DNA from: Bacillota bacterium
GTDB taxonomy: Bacteria > Bacillota > Clostridia > Peptostreptococcales > Anaerovoracaceae
Assembly (NCBI GenBank): GCA_017405645.1
Contig: JAFQZZ010000016.1
Span: 1 to 64,000, forward strand
DNA: 64,000 nucleotides
Reading direction: 5' to 3'
This document shows, piece after piece, positions 53,346 to 63,542 of the stretch (its first letter is position 1; each line of letters starts with the position of its first letter). Under the pieces are notes generated by a model. That model was not told where the DNA came from. It made no database searches and saw only the letters and a program-made list of their open reading frames with translations. Position numbers and translations under genes: made by a program.

Positions 53346-56192
53346 ATGAAGAACGACAAGATCATCATCCGGGGCGCCCGGGGACACAACCTGAAAAACA
53401 TCGACGTGGACATCCCCCGGGACCAGCTGGTGGTACTCACCGGCTTGTCCGGCTCCGGTAAATCCACCCTGGCCTTCGACACCATCTACGCGGAGGGCCA
53501 GCGGAAATACGTGGAGAGCCTGTCGGCTTACGCCCGGCAGTTTTTGGGGCAGATGGACAAGCCCGACGTGGACCTGATCGAGGGCCTGTCGCCGGCCATC
53601 TCCATCGACCAGAAGACTACGGGGCGGAACCCCCGGTCCACGGTGGGGACCGTTACGGAGATCCACGACCACCTGAGGCTCCTCTATGCCCGGGCGGGGA
53701 TCCCCCATTGCCCGGTCTGCGGCCGGGAGATCTCCGGCCAGTCCGTGGACCAGATCGTGGACCGGATCCTGTCGCTGCCGGAAGGCACGAAGCTGATGGT
53801 CCTGGCGCCGGTGATCCACGGCAAAAAAGGCGAGCACGCGAAAATCATCGACCGGATCCGCCGGGACGGCTTCACCCGGGTAAGGGTGGACGGTGAGCTG
53901 TACAACATCAATGAAGAAGAAATCACCCTGGAAAAGACGAAGAAGCACACCATCGAGATCGTGGTGGACCGGATCGTGATTCGGCCCGGTCAGGAGACCC
54001 GGCTGACGGATTCGGTGGAACTGGCTCTGGCCAATTCCGACGGGATCGTCGTCGCCAGCATCATCGGCGGGGAGGACCTGCTTTTCAGCACGAACTTCGC
54101 CTGCCCGGAACACGGGGAAGGGATCTCGGAGATGGAACCCCGTTCCTTCTCCTTCAATTCGCCTTTCGGGGCCTGTCCGGAATGCAACGGCCTGGGATTC
54201 ATCCTGAGCGTGGACCCGGAGCTGGTGGTGGAGGACCCGGACAAGAGCCTGGCGGAAGGCGCCCTGGGAAGCGTCTTTTCCTCCATGGACGAGAACGGCT
54301 ATTACTACCAGATCGTCTCCGCCCTGGCGAAATCTTACGGGGAGGACCTGGATACTCCTTACCGGGAGCTGTCGGAGGACTTTAAGCAGGCCCTGCTGTA
54401 CGGATCCCGGACGCCCCTGACCTACACCTTCGACAGCCGGTTCAGCGGCGCCGGACGGACCCATTACAACCGGACCTTCGAGGGCGTGATCCCCAACCTG
54501 GAGAGGCGCTACAAGAGTACAAATTCCGACTATATCAAGATCAAGATCGAACAATACATGAGCATGGTGCCCTGCAGGTCCTGCGGCGGAAAGCGGCTGA
54601 AGCCGGAAGTGCTGGCGGTAACAGTGGGGGGCATCAACATCGATGACTTCTCCCGGTTCTCGGTGACGCAGGCCATCGAGTTCATCGACAGCATCAAACT
54701 GACGGACCAGGAGATGGAGATCTCCCGCCAGATCCTGAAGGAGATCCGGGCCCGGCTGACCTTCATGAAAAATGTGGGGCTGGAATACCTGACCCTGTCC
54801 CGGGCTTCCGGGACCCTCTCCGGCGGAGAGGCCCAGCGGATCCGGCTGGCCACCCAGATCGGCTCCGGGCTGATGGGGGTCCTGTACATCCTGGACGAGC
54901 CCAGCATCGGCCTGCACCAGAGCGACAACGACAAGCTCATCGGCACCCTGCGGAAGCTGACGGATACCGGCAACACCCTGATCGTGGTGGAACACGACGA
55001 GGATACCATCCGGGCGGCGGACCACATCATCGACATCGGCCCCGGCGCCGGCATCAGCGGCGGCGAGATCGTGGCCCAGGGCGGCATAGAAGACATTACT
55101 TCCTGCGAGGCGTCCCTCACCGGGAAATACCTGAAGGGGGAGAAAATCATCCCCGTACCGGATTCCAGAAGGCCCGGCAGCGGCCACTGGCTGACGATCC
55201 GGGGCGCCCGGGAGAACAACCTGAAAAATGTGGACGCGGCGATCCCTCTGGGGACCTTCACCTGCGTTACCGGCGTTTCCGGGTCGGGGAAGAGCAGCCT
55301 CATCAATGAGGTCCTGTACAAATCCCTGGCGAACAGGCTGAACCGGGCCAAGACCCGGCCGGGGAAGCATGACCGGATCGAAGGGATCGAGCACGTGGAC
55401 AAAGTCATCTGCATCGACCAGTCCCCCATCGGACGGACCCCCCGGTCCAATCCCGCCACCTACACCGGGATGTTCACCCACATCCGGGACCTTTTTGCTG
55501 GACTGCCGGAAGCCAAAGCCCGGGGATACAAGAAGGGCCGCTTCAGCTTCAACGTGAAGGGCGGCCGCTGCGAATCCTGTCAGGGAGACGGGATCATCCG
55601 GATCGAGATGCACTTCCTCTCCGACGTATATGTGCCCTGCGAAGTCTGCAAGGGCAAGCGTTACAACCGGGAAACGCTGGAAGTGAAATATAAAGGAAAG
55701 AATATTTACGATGTGCTGGACATGACGGTGGAGGAAGCGATGGATTTCTTCAAGAACATCCCCCCCATCATGCGGCAGCTCAATACCCTCTACGATGTGG
55801 GGCTGGGGTATATCAAACTGGGACAGCCCTCCACCCAGCTTTCCGGCGGGGAAGCCCAGCGGATCAAGCTGGCCACGGAACTGTCCAAGCGGAGCACCGG
55901 AAAAACCGTATATATCCTGGACGAACCCACCACCGGCCTGCACTTTGAAGACGTAAATAAATTGATCAAAGTACTTGACAGGCTGACGGAGGTGGGTAAT
56001 ACTGTAATAGTGATTGAACATAATCTGGATGTGGTCAAAGTCAGCGACTACATCATCGACCTGGGACCGGGAGGCGGCGACCGGGGCGGTACCGTGGTAG
56101 CAGCGGGGACGCCGGAAGACATCGCCGAAACGGAAAACTCCCTGACCGGGCAGTATTTGAAGAACGTATTACGGAAAGGACGGAACAGATAG
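53346..56192 (+). CDS. uvrA: Excinuclease ABC subunit A
   Basis: 948 residues. Dimeric DNA-damage sensor with two ABC ATPase modules: first Walker [10 protein letters not shown] near 32, second GVSGSGKSS near 640, and two LSGGEAQRI signatures. Zinc sites are seen as [20 protein letters not shown] and the C-terminal CESCQG ... CEVCKG. Follows uvrB by 13 bases, a usual uvrBA order. Confidence 0.98.
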   Translation: MKNDKIIIRGARGHNLKNIDVDIPRDQLVVLTGLSGSGKSTLAFDTIYAEGQRKYVESLSAYARQFLGQMDKPDVDLIEGLSPAISIDQKTTGRNPRSTVGTVTEIHDHLRLLYARAGIPHCPVCGREISGQSVDQIVDRILSLPEGTKLMVLAPVIHGKKGEHAKIIDRIRRDGFTRVRVDGELYNINEEEITLEKTKKHTIEIVVDRIVIRPGQETRLTDSVELALANSDGIVVASIIGGEDLLFSTNFACPEHGEGISEMEPRSFSFNSPFGACPECNGLGFILSVDPELVVEDPDKSLAEGALGSVFSSMDENGYYYQIVSALAKSYGEDLDTPYRELSEDFKQALLYGSRTPLTYTFDSRFSGAGRTHYNRTFEGVIPNLERRYKSTNSDYIKIKIEQYMSMVPCRSCGGKRLKPEVLAVTVGGINIDDFSRFSVTQAIEFIDSIKLTDQEMEISRQILKEIRARLTFMKNVGLEYLTLSRASGTLSGGEAQRIRLATQIGSGLMGVLYILDEPSIGLHQSDNDKLIGTLRKLTDTGNTLIVVEHDEDTIRAADHIIDIGPGAGISGGEIVAQGGIEDITSCEASLTGKYLKGEKIIPVPDSRRPGSGHWLTIRGARENNLKNVDAAIPLGTFTCVTGVSGSGKSSLINEVLYKSLANRLNRAKTRPGKHDRIEGIEHVDKVICIDQSPIGRTPRSNPATYTGMFTHIRDLFAGLPEAKARGYKKGRFSFNVKGGRCESCQGDGIIRIEMHFLSDVYVPCEVCKGKRYNRETLEVKYKGKNIYDVLDMTVEEAMDFFKNIPPIMRQLNTLYDVGLGYIKLGQPSTQLSGGEAQRIKLATELSKRSTGKTVYILDEPTTGLHFEDVNKLIKVLDRLTEVGNTVIVIEHNLDVVKVSDYIIDLGPGGGDRGGTVVAAGTPEDIAETENSLTGQYLKNVLRKGRNR

Positions 56193-56194
56193 AA

Positions 56195-56893
56195 ATGGAG
56201 AAAGCGAAGACCACCTTCCAGGGCATCTACGGAATGATGTGGGACAAACCGGCATTGAGAGGCACCCAGCTGGACAGAGACAAGACGGCCCTCGTCATCA
56301 TCGACATGGTCAACGGATTTGTCCGGGAAGGCCAGATGCAGAATGAACTGGCGGAGGACATCATCGAACCCATCGTGGAGCTGATGCAGTATTTCAAGAA
56401 CCATGCCATGCCAATCGTGGCGTTCGGCGACTGCCATGAAGAGGATTCCCCGGAATTCGACAAGTATCCGGTGCACTGCCTCAAGGGCAGTTCGGAAGCA
56501 GAGATCGTGGATGAGATCCAGCGGGAAGGAGGCTACGACTACATCCCCAAATCCTCCACCAACGGTTTCCTGGAAGAGGAATTCATGAAGTGGATGGAAG
56601 CGCATCCGGACATCACGGACTTCGTGGTCGCCGGCGTGTGTACGGACATCTGCGTGATGCAGTTCTGCCTGACCGCCAAGGCCTGGTTCAACAAGAAGGG
56701 CGTCAAATCCCGGATCATCCTGCCGCTGAACGTGGTGGAGACCTACGACAAGGGCGGCCACCAGATCACCCTGACCAATACCATGGCCGTTTACTTCATG
56801 GAAGAAAGCGGCGCGGAAGTATACTACGAGATCAACCTGAGGGGATACAATCCCATCCGGATCATCGACGAGTCGACAGGAGGTAAGGAATAA
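56195..56893 (+). CDS. pncA: Nicotinamidase-like cysteine hydrolase (isochorismatase superfamily)
   Basis: 232 residues. Triad D37 (IIDMVNGF), K119 (IPKSSTNGF) and C153 (GVCTDICV). Metal ligands D79-x-H81 and H94 (FGDCHEE ... YPVHC) are those of nicotinamidases. The start is 2 bases after uvrA, and pncB follows after 1 base. Adjacent nicotinate phosphoribosyltransferase makes nicotinamide deamidation to nicotinate the most likely reaction, but other amides cannot be excluded. Confidence 0.82.
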   Translation: MEKAKTTFQGIYGMMWDKPALRGTQLDRDKTALVIIDMVNGFVREGQMQNELAEDIIEPIVELMQYFKNHAMPIVAFGDCHEEDSPEFDKYPVHCLKGSSEAEIVDEIQREGGYDYIPKSSTNGFLEEEFMKWMEAHPDITDFVVAGVCTDICVMQFCLTAKAWFNKKGVKSRIILPLNVVETYDKGGHQITLTNTMAVYFMEESGAEVYYEINLRGYNPIRIIDESTGGKE

Positions 56894-56894
56894 C

Positions 56895-58331
56895 ATGGAA
56901 CGGAGCCATAACATGACCATGCTCGTGGATTTCTACGAGCTGACGATGGGAAGCGGCTATTTTGAAAGCGGCAAGAAAGACACCATCGCGTATTTCGACG
57001 TGTTTTACCGGAAGAATCCCGACAATGCGGGCTTTGCCATCGCCATGGGCCTGCAGAGCATCGTGGAATACATCCAGGCCCTGGAATTCTCGGAATCCGA
57101 CCTGGATTACCTTCGGAAGAAGGGCGGGTTTTCGGAAGAATTCCTGGATTACCTGAGACATTTCAAGTTTACCGGCGACATCTGGGCCATCCCGGAAGGG
57201 ACCCCGGTCTTCCCGGGAGAACCTCTCCTGACCGTGCGGGCGCCTCTGATCGAAGCGCAGCTGGTGGAGACCTATCTCCTGCTGATGATCAACCACCAGA
57301 GCCTGATCGCCACCAAGGCCAGCCGGATCGCCCGGGCTGCCAAGGGCCGTGCCGTCATGGAATTCGGCTCCCGGAGAGCCCACGGGGAATCCGCGGCGAT
57401 CCTGGGCGCCAGGGCCGCCTACATCGGCGGAGCGGCGGCCAGCGCCTGCGTGAAGGCGGACATCGACTACGGCGTGCCGGCTACCGGCACCATGGCCCAC
57501 AGCTGGATTCAGGTCTTCGACGACGAGCTGGAAGCCTTCCGGGCCTATGCGAAGCTGCACCGGGACAACTGCTCCCTGCTGGTGGACACCTACGACGTGC
57601 TGAAGAGCGGCGTGCCCAACGCCATGAAGGTCTTCGAGGAATTCAAGCCGGCGAAAATGTCCATCCGGATCGACAGCGGCGACATCACCTACCTGTCCCG
57701 CCGGGCCAGGGCCATGCTGGACCAGGGCGGTTTCCACGACTGCAAAATCATCGCTTCCAACTCGCTGGATGAATACCTGATCGAGGACATGCTGATGCAG
57801 AACGCGGCTATCGATTCCTTCGGCGTGGGCGAAAAGATGATCACTTCCAAATCCTCCCCGGTCTTCGGCGGCGTGTACAAGCTGGTGGCAGTGGAGGAAA
57901 AGGGGAAGATCCGTCCCCGGATCAAGATTTCCGAGAATATCGAAAAGATCACCAACCCCGGCTTCAAGAAAGCCATCCGGTTCTACGACAAGAGCACGGA
58001 CAAGGCGGTGGCGGACGTGGTGATGCTCTGGAACGAGACCTTCGATGAAAGCCAACCCTACGAGATCTTCAACCCGGAATTCGTCTGGAAGAGAAAGAAG
58101 ATCACGGATTATTACACCCGGGAACTGGCGGTTCCGGTCTTTAAAGACGGAGAGCTGGTCTATGACCTGCCTTCCACGGAAGAGATCCGCGAGTACTGCC
58201 GGGAACAGCTGGAGACCCTGTGGCAGGAAGTCCAGCGGTTTGAAAACCCACACACCTATTACGTGGACCTGTCGGATAAGCTCTGGACGCTGAAGCAGGA
58301 GCTGATTGAGGGTCACAAGGATTTTGAGTAA
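56895..58331 (+). CDS. pncB: Nicotinate phosphoribosyltransferase
   Basis: 478 residues. Makes nicotinate mononucleotide from nicotinate and PRPP in NAD salvage. Family features: NMTMLVDFYELTMG at the start, EFGSRRAHG, and a phosphate-binding SIRIDSGDITYLS segment. Directly downstream of the nicotinamidase-like gene and 2 bases before uvrC, so part of the repair operon. Confidence 0.95.
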   Translation: MERSHNMTMLVDFYELTMGSGYFESGKKDTIAYFDVFYRKNPDNAGFAIAMGLQSIVEYIQALEFSESDLDYLRKKGGFSEEFLDYLRHFKFTGDIWAIPEGTPVFPGEPLLTVRAPLIEAQLVETYLLLMINHQSLIATKASRIARAAKGRAVMEFGSRRAHGESAAILGARAAYIGGAAASACVKADIDYGVPATGTMAHSWIQVFDDELEAFRAYAKLHRDNCSLLVDTYDVLKSGVPNAMKVFEEFKPAKMSIRIDSGDITYLSRRARAMLDQGGFHDCKIIASNSLDEYLIEDMLMQNAAIDSFGVGEKMITSKSSPVFGGVYKLVAVEEKGKIRPRIKISENIEKITNPGFKKAIRFYDKSTDKAVADVVMLWNETFDESQPYEIFNPEFVWKRKKITDYYTRELAVPVFKDGELVYDLPSTEEIREYCREQLETLWQEVQRFENPHTYYVDLSDKLWTLKQELIEGHKDFE

Positions 58332-58333
58332 TC

Positions 58334-60184
58334 ATGTTTGACATACAGGAAAACCTGCGTATACTCCCGGACCAACCGGGAGTATACCTGTATAAGGATC
58401 GATTCGGCGAAGTGATCTACGTGGGCAAGGCGGTCTCCCTGAAAAACCGGGTGCGCCAGTATTTCCAGTCCCCGGAGAGCCTGACGCCGAAGGTAAGGGC
58501 GCTGGTGAAGGACATCGATGAATTCGAGTACATCATCACCGGTTCCGAAATGGAAGCCCTGATCCTGGAAAACAATCTCATCAAGAAATACATGCCCCGC
58601 TACAACGTGCTGCTGCGGGACGACAAGACCTACCCCTACATCAAGGTCACCCTGGACGAGGACTTTCCCCGGGTCATCAAGACCCGCCGGGTGGTCCGGG
58701 ACGGGGGCAAGTACTTCGGGCCCTACACGGACGTGGGGTCGGTGAACCTGATCATCGACTTCATCAACAGGGTCTACCCGCTGAAGAAGTGCGCCGCCCG
58801 CAGTTTTCCCGAAGGGGCCGGCTATTGCCTGAACTACCACATCGGCTTCTGCCGGGGGGTCTGCGACGGAAAGACTTCCCTCGGGGATTACGGGGAGATG
58901 GTCCGGGAGGTCCTGGACTTTCTCCAGGGGAACAGCCGGGAGATGGAAAAGCGGCTGCAGCAGAAGATGGAGGAAGCTTCGGAGAAGCTGGACTTTGAAA
59001 AGGCGGCGGAGTACCGGGACGACATCAACGCCATCCGGATGCTGAGGGAAAAGCAGAAGATCGTCACCAGCGCCGCCAACGAGATCGACGTGATCGTGTC
59101 GGCGGAGGTGGACGAGGGCACCAACATCATGCTCTTCTACGTCCGGGACGGCAAGATGACCGGCCGGGAGAGCTACCGGATCGGCCCCACGGTGGAAAGC
59201 AGCCGGGAGGAGCGGATCGCAGCCTTCATGAAGCAGTATTACTGCGAGAAGTCCCTGATTCCCCGGGAGATCCTGGTGGAATCCATCGGGGAGGAATTCC
59301 CGGCCATTGAGGACTGGCTGTCGGACATCAAGGGCAGCCGGGTGAAGATCTTCGTGCCGCAGAGAGGGGATAAGAAGGCCCTGCTGGAGATGGGCCGGAT
59401 GAACGTGACCCAGACCGTGGAGACCTTTGAGAAAAGGGTGAAGAACCGTCAGGACAAGACGGAGCGGCTGGAAGCCGGGCTCCGGGAGCTCCTGGGTCTG
59501 GACCGGGAGATCCGCCGGATCGAGGCCTATGATATTTCCAACACTTCCGGCGTAAATTCCGTCGGCGGTATGGTGGTCTTCGAAAACGGTGTCAAGCGGC
59601 CCAAGGACTACCGGAAGTTCAAAATCAAAACCATCGAGGGCCCCAACGATTACGGCAGTCTGCAGGAAGTGATCTACCGGCGGTTCAAAAACTATCAGGA
59701 AGCGAAGAAGACCGGAAAGAACAACGGTTTCGAGAAACTGCCGGACCTGCTGCTGATCGACGGCGGCGACAAACAGGCGGCGGCGGTGGATGCCGTGGTA
59801 AGGGCCATGGGGATCGATGTGCCCGTGGCGGGGATGGTGAAGGATGACAAACACCGGACCCGGGACCTGGTGATCGACGGACGGCTCACGGGCCTGAAGG
59901 ACAAAGACGAATTGTTTAAGTTCATCTATTTCATCCAGGAGGAGGTCCACCGTTTCTCCATCGACTATCACAGGAACCTGAGGAGCAAGGCCATGACGAA
60001 GTCCGTGCTGGACCAAATCCCCGGCATCGGGGAGAAGCGCCGGAACATGCTTCTGGACCACTTCGGCAGCGTGGAGAACATCAAAAAAGCCGGCTTGGAA
60101 GAGCTGGCGGAAGCCCCCGGCATGAACGCCCGGACGGCAAAGGCCGTGAAGGAGTTCTTTGAAGAAAAGAAAACGGAAGAATAA
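58334..60184 (+). CDS. uvrC: Excinuclease ABC subunit C
   Basis: 616 residues. Makes both incisions in nucleotide excision repair. N-terminal GIY-YIG nuclease (GVYLYKDRFGEVIYVGKA), central UVR motif (EEASEKLDFEKAAEYRDDI), RNase-H-like domain (IEAYDISNTSGVNSVGGMVVF ... DLLLIDGGDKQ) and C-terminal helix-hairpin-helix repeats. Last gene of the cluster before a terminator. Confidence 0.97.
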   Translation: MFDIQENLRILPDQPGVYLYKDRFGEVIYVGKAVSLKNRVRQYFQSPESLTPKVRALVKDIDEFEYIITGSEMEALILENNLIKKYMPRYNVLLRDDKTYPYIKVTLDEDFPRVIKTRRVVRDGGKYFGPYTDVGSVNLIIDFINRVYPLKKCAARSFPEGAGYCLNYHIGFCRGVCDGKTSLGDYGEMVREVLDFLQGNSREMEKRLQQKMEEASEKLDFEKAAEYRDDINAIRMLREKQKIVTSAANEIDVIVSAEVDEGTNIMLFYVRDGKMTGRESYRIGPTVESSREERIAAFMKQYYCEKSLIPREILVESIGEEFPAIEDWLSDIKGSRVKIFVPQRGDKKALLEMGRMNVTQTVETFEKRVKNRQDKTERLEAGLRELLGLDREIRRIEAYDISNTSGVNSVGGMVVFENGVKRPKDYRKFKIKTIEGPNDYGSLQEVIYRRFKNYQEAKKTGKNNGFEKLPDLLLIDGGDKQAAAVDAVVRAMGIDVPVAGMVKDDKHRTRDLVIDGRLTGLKDKDELFKFIYFIQEEVHRFSIDYHRNLRSKAMTKSVLDQIPGIGEKRRNMLLDHFGSVENIKKAGLEELAEAPGMNARTAKAVKEFFEEKKTEE

Positions 60185-60186
60185 AA

Positions 60187-60224
60187 AAACACTCCGGTTC
60201 GTCCAGCGAAACGGAGTGTTTCTT
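60187..60224. terminator. Terminator between uvrC and the ACT gene
   Basis: AAACACTCCG / CGGAGTGTTT stem with an inner TTCG / CGAA pair, A-run on the left and TTTCTTAT on the right; suits both converging genes. Confidence 0.8.
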
Positions 60225-60254
60225 ATAAGCAAAATGATTTCAGTGCCCGGCTTC

Positions 60255-60689
60255 TCAGTTTTTGGCATACAGTTCTTCGGCATCCACGATGCGAATCCCG
60301 TTCTTTTCGAACAGTTCGGAAGCCTCATCCATTTTGTCTACTTTCATAATGATCAGCGGTTTGACGTCTGATTTCATAACGAAGGAGTAGATGTATTCGA
60401 TGTTGATGTCATTTTCGTCACAAATCTTGAAAATTTCATAAAGAGCGCCCGGCTTGTCGGCGATTTCCGCCGCCAGGATCTCGCTGATCTTTGCTGCATA
60501 ACCGGCTTCCCGTACAGCACCCAGAGCTGCTTCCGGATCGTCCACGACCAATCTTAAAATCCCGAACTCGTTCGTATCGAAAACAGAGATCGCACGGATA
60601 TCGATACCCATATTCTTGATGGCCAGGGCCAGGGATGCGATGTGACCTTTCTTATTTTCGATAAATACCGACAGTTGTTTTGCACGCAT
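60255..60689 (-). CDS. Tandem ACT-domain protein
   Basis: 144 residues from the ATG at 60689, 8 bases after AAGGAG. Two ACT domains: KQLSVFIENKKGHIASLALAIKNMGIDIRAISV (about 3-60) and KISEILAAEIADKPGALYEIFKICDENDINIEYIYSF (about 69-140). ACT pairs bind amino acids; stand-alone forms of this type are common in Clostridia without known targets. Confidence 0.88.
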   Translation of the reverse strand: MRAKQLSVFIENKKGHIASLALAIKNMGIDIRAISVFDTNEFGILRLVVDDPEAALGAVREAGYAAKISEILAAEIADKPGALYEIFKICDENDINIEYIYSFVMKSDVKPLIIMKVDKMDEASELFEKNGIRIVDAEELYAKN

Positions 60690-60798
60690 ATATAACACTC
60701 CTTCCTCTCAGAGAGATTTTTCTCTCACAATTATCCTATATTACATTTTAACATATCACATTTTGCCTTATTTATCAACTGCCTGCCGTATTATTTTG

Positions 60799-60829
60799 TT
60801 GAAAAAATTTTTCCATTCTGTGTTATAAT
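60799..60829 (+). promoter_or_regulatory. Promoter of the DJ-1 gene
   Basis: Extended -10 TGTTATAAT (TATAAT at 60824-60829) with TTGAAA 19 bases upstream. Confidence 0.65.
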
Positions 60830-60878
60830 GGAGAAAAGCGATCGTCCGGAGGAACCGGGAGGAAACGGAGGAAGGGAT

Positions 60879-61430
60879 ATGGACAAAAAAGTATACGTGC
60901 ATCTGGCGGAGGGTTTTGAAGAGATCGAAGCGATGGCCACCATCGACATCCTCATCCGGGGCGAACTGGACGTGGAAATCGTGTCGGTGACCGGCGAGAG
61001 AATCGTAAAGAGCGTCCGGGGCATCGGCGTGCAGTGCGACAAACTCTTTGAAGAAGTGGATTACAGCGAAGGCGGCATGATCGTCCTGCCCGGCGGAATC
61101 CCGGGGGTCGACAACCTGGGGGCCCACGAAGGGCTGGTGAAACAGCTGAAGGCCTACATGGCGGACGATGAAAAGTGGGTGGCGGCCATCTGTGCGGCGC
61201 CCATCATCCTGCACGACAACGGGCTGATCGAGGGAAAGACCCTGACCTGCTTCCCGGGCTGCGGGGACGGCTTCACGGAAGCCAACGTGGTGGAAGACAA
61301 AGTGGCGGTAGACGGGAAACTGATCACCTCCCAGGGACCGGGCACAGCCATCGAGTTCGGGCTGAAGATCCTGGAACTGCTGCAGGGCAAAGAGATGTCG
61401 GATTACGTAAGAGGGAGATTATTGGCATAG
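60879..61430 (+). CDS. DJ-1/PfpI-family protein
   Basis: 183 residues from the ATG after GGAGGAAGGG. Nucleophile elbow AAICAAPIIL with the conserved cysteine near residue 107, and an early glutamate in EGFEEIEA. The length and HLAEGFEEIEAMATIDIL fit the DJ-1/YajL/ThiJ branch, associated with repair of oxidised or glycated molecules; the exact activity is uncertain. Confidence 0.9.
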   Translation: MDKKVYVHLAEGFEEIEAMATIDILIRGELDVEIVSVTGERIVKSVRGIGVQCDKLFEEVDYSEGGMIVLPGGIPGVDNLGAHEGLVKQLKAYMADDEKWVAAICAAPIILHDNGLIEGKTLTCFPGCGDGFTEANVVEDKVAVDGKLITSQGPGTAIEFGLKILELLQGKEMSDYVRGRLLA

Positions 61431-61443
61431 AAAGGAGAACGAA

Positions 61444-61758
61444 ATGAGTGAAAATAAAGGAAGAGACGCGAACGCGCGTCCGGAAGATAACGATGATGAC
61501 AACTTCCTGACCCTGGAATTCGAGGACGGCAAGGAAATCGAATGTGAGATCATGGGCGTCTTCGGCATGGAAGGAAAGGAATACATCGCCCTGCTGCCCA
61601 ACGACGGCTCGGAAGACATCTATCTCTACGGATACCGGGAGATCAATGAGGATGAGTTCGAGATGCTGGACATCGAAGACGATGCGGAATTCGAAAAGGT
61701 CGCGGCGGAATTCGACCGGATCGTTTCGGAAGACGTGGTGGACCTGGAAGAAGAATAG
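61444..61758 (+). CDS. DUF1292 protein
   Basis: 104 residues, very acidic. Core LEFEDGKEIECEIMGVFGMEGKEYIALLP ... IYLYGYREINEDEFEMLDIEDDAEFEKVAAEF matches the DUF1292 (YrzB-like) family of small Firmicutes proteins without known function. RBS AAAGGAG. Confidence 0.85.
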   Translation: MSENKGRDANARPEDNDDDNFLTLEFEDGKEIECEIMGVFGMEGKEYIALLPNDGSEDIYLYGYREINEDEFEMLDIEDDAEFEKVAAEFDRIVSEDVVDLEEE

Positions 61759-61766
61759 AGAAACAC

Positions 61767-61806
61767 GCACCGGCGGAAACGGGCGACCCGACGCCGGTGC
61801 ATTTTT
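61767..61806 (+). terminator. Terminator after the DUF1292 gene
   Basis: GCACCGGCG / CGCCGGTGC stem, inner CGGG-CGA-CCCG, followed by ATTTTTAAA; the next gene starts 24 bases later, so partial read-through is likely. Confidence 0.75.
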
Positions 61807-61830
61807 AAAGGGACCGGAAAGGATAGAGCA

Positions 61831-63528
61831 ATGAGTGAGAAAGAAAAAAAGATGGTGAAACTGGAGATCCTGAAAAACGGAGAAAAGATCGATGAAGTCG
61901 AAGCGGCGGTGGGCACTCCCTTCATGGAGCTGGCCAAACCCTACGACAAGGACCCGAAGTGCCGGATCCTGATCTGCCTGACGGGGTACCGGATCCGTGA
62001 GCTGTTCCGGACGGTGGAGGAGGATCACACCTCCGTGGACTTCCTGACGGCGGAAAACTTCAACGGCTACCGGGCCATGGAGCGGGCCCTGGTCTTCATT
62101 CTGGTCCGGGCGGTCTGCGACCTTTACGGGCTGGAATCCGTGGTGCGGGTCCAGTATTCGCTGGACAAGGGCGTCCTGTGCAACATCCAGCCCTACATAG
62201 GATGGCTGGACGAAAAGGCGGTGGACCAGATCCGGGAACGGATGAAGGAGATCATCGCGGCAGACGAAAAATTCGAGAAATACAAGATGGAGACCGAGGG
62301 CGTCAAGGCCCTGCTGCTCTCCAGCAAATACACCAAGAGCAAGATCAAGCTGCTGGACTACCGCAACAAGCCGGTCTCCAGCATCTACAAGCTGGGGGAC
62401 CTGTGGGACTACTTCTACGGAGCCCTGCCGCCCTCTACCGGGTGCGTGCCGGTGTTCGACGTAAAAATGGTGGACGGTTCCGTGATCCTGCGGCTGCCCA
62501 CGGCGGAGGACCCCCGCAAACTCCCGGAATTCCAGCATAATCATCTCCTGAACGAGACCTTCAAGGAGACGGACCGGTGGATGGATATGATCCAGATCCC
62601 CTACGTGGCTTATCTGAACCGGGCCATCGAAAAGGGAACCTACCGGCGGGTGATCCAGGTATCGGAGGCCATGCATGAAAAGAAGATCGCCCTGATCGCC
62701 GACAACATCGTTTCCACCCGGAAGCGGGTGGTGCTGATCGCCGGGCCCAGTTCCTCCGGCAAGACCTCCTTTGCCCAGCGGCTGGGGGTCCAGCTGAACG
62801 TCCATGGCAGGAAGGTCACGGCCCTGTCCACCGACGACTATTTCGTGGATCGGGAATTTGTGGAGAAGGACGAAAAAGGCAATTACAAGTTCGAGGACCT
62901 GGAAGCGGTGGACGTGAAGCTGTTCAACGAACAGGTGAATGCCCTGCTGGCCGGGAAGGAAGTGGACATCCCCGTCTACAACTTCCTGACAGGCAAGAAG
63001 GAGTTCGGGAAGCGGATCACGACCCTGGATGAAAACGAGACCCTGATCATCGAGGGCATCCACGGACTGAATGAAAAACTGACGAAGAACATCCAGGGGA
63101 AGGACAAATTCAAGATCTACATCAGCCCCCTGACGGCCCTGGGGGTCGACGCCCATAACCGGATCTACACCTCGGACGCCCGGATCTTCCGGCGGCTGGT
63201 CCGGGATGCCCGGACCCGGGGCAAGACGGCGAAAGAATCCCTGAAGACCTGGAGTGTGGTGCGGGCCGGCGAGGAAAAGAATATCTTCCCCTTCCAGGAG
63301 GAGGCGGACATGATGTTCAATTCCGCCCTGCCTTATGAACTGGCGGTGCTGAAAAAGTATGCAGAGCCCCTGCTGAGGGAAGTGAAGGAGGAGGATCCGG
63401 AATACATCGACGCCCAGCGGCTGCTGAAGATGCTGTCGTATTTCCTGGAACTGCCGGACGAAAGCGCCATTCTCAATAACTCCCTGCTGAAGGAATTCAT
63501 CGGCGGGACCTGCCTGTTTGAAGACTGA
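61831..63528 (+). CDS. Nucleoside (uridine-kinase-like) kinase with ThrRS-like N-terminal domains
   Basis: 565 residues. The first part (LEILKNGEKIDEVEAAVGTPFMELA) looks like a TGS domain, followed by a region similar to the second N-terminal domain of threonyl-tRNA synthetase. The C-terminal half is a P-loop kinase with Walker A GPSSSGKT at about 305-312 (LIAGPSSSGKTSFAQRLG), STDDYFVDRE and a lid with RRLVRDARTRG. This fusion is common in Clostridia; the phosphate acceptor is assumed to be uridine or a similar nucleoside. Confidence 0.85.
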   Translation: MSEKEKKMVKLEILKNGEKIDEVEAAVGTPFMELAKPYDKDPKCRILICLTGYRIRELFRTVEEDHTSVDFLTAENFNGYRAMERALVFILVRAVCDLYGLESVVRVQYSLDKGVLCNIQPYIGWLDEKAVDQIRERMKEIIAADEKFEKYKMETEGVKALLLSSKYTKSKIKLLDYRNKPVSSIYKLGDLWDYFYGALPPSTGCVPVFDVKMVDGSVILRLPTAEDPRKLPEFQHNHLLNETFKETDRWMDMIQIPYVAYLNRAIEKGTYRRVIQVSEAMHEKKIALIADNIVSTRKRVVLIAGPSSSGKTSFAQRLGVQLNVHGRKVTALSTDDYFVDREFVEKDEKGNYKFEDLEAVDVKLFNEQVNALLAGKEVDIPVYNFLTGKKEFGKRITTLDENETLIIEGIHGLNEKLTKNIQGKDKFKIYISPLTALGVDAHNRIYTSDARIFRRLVRDARTRGKTAKESLKTWSVVRAGEEKNIFPFQEEADMMFNSALPYELAVLKKYAEPLLREVKEEDPEYIDAQRLLKMLSYFLELPDESAILNNSLLKEFIGGTCLFED

Positions 63529-63542
63529 TCACGGAGACACCC

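Noticed and set aside
53232-56021. 929-codon minus-strand frame opposite uvrA
   Set aside because: Antisense shadow of UvrA caused by GC-rich codon positions; composition is unnatural.
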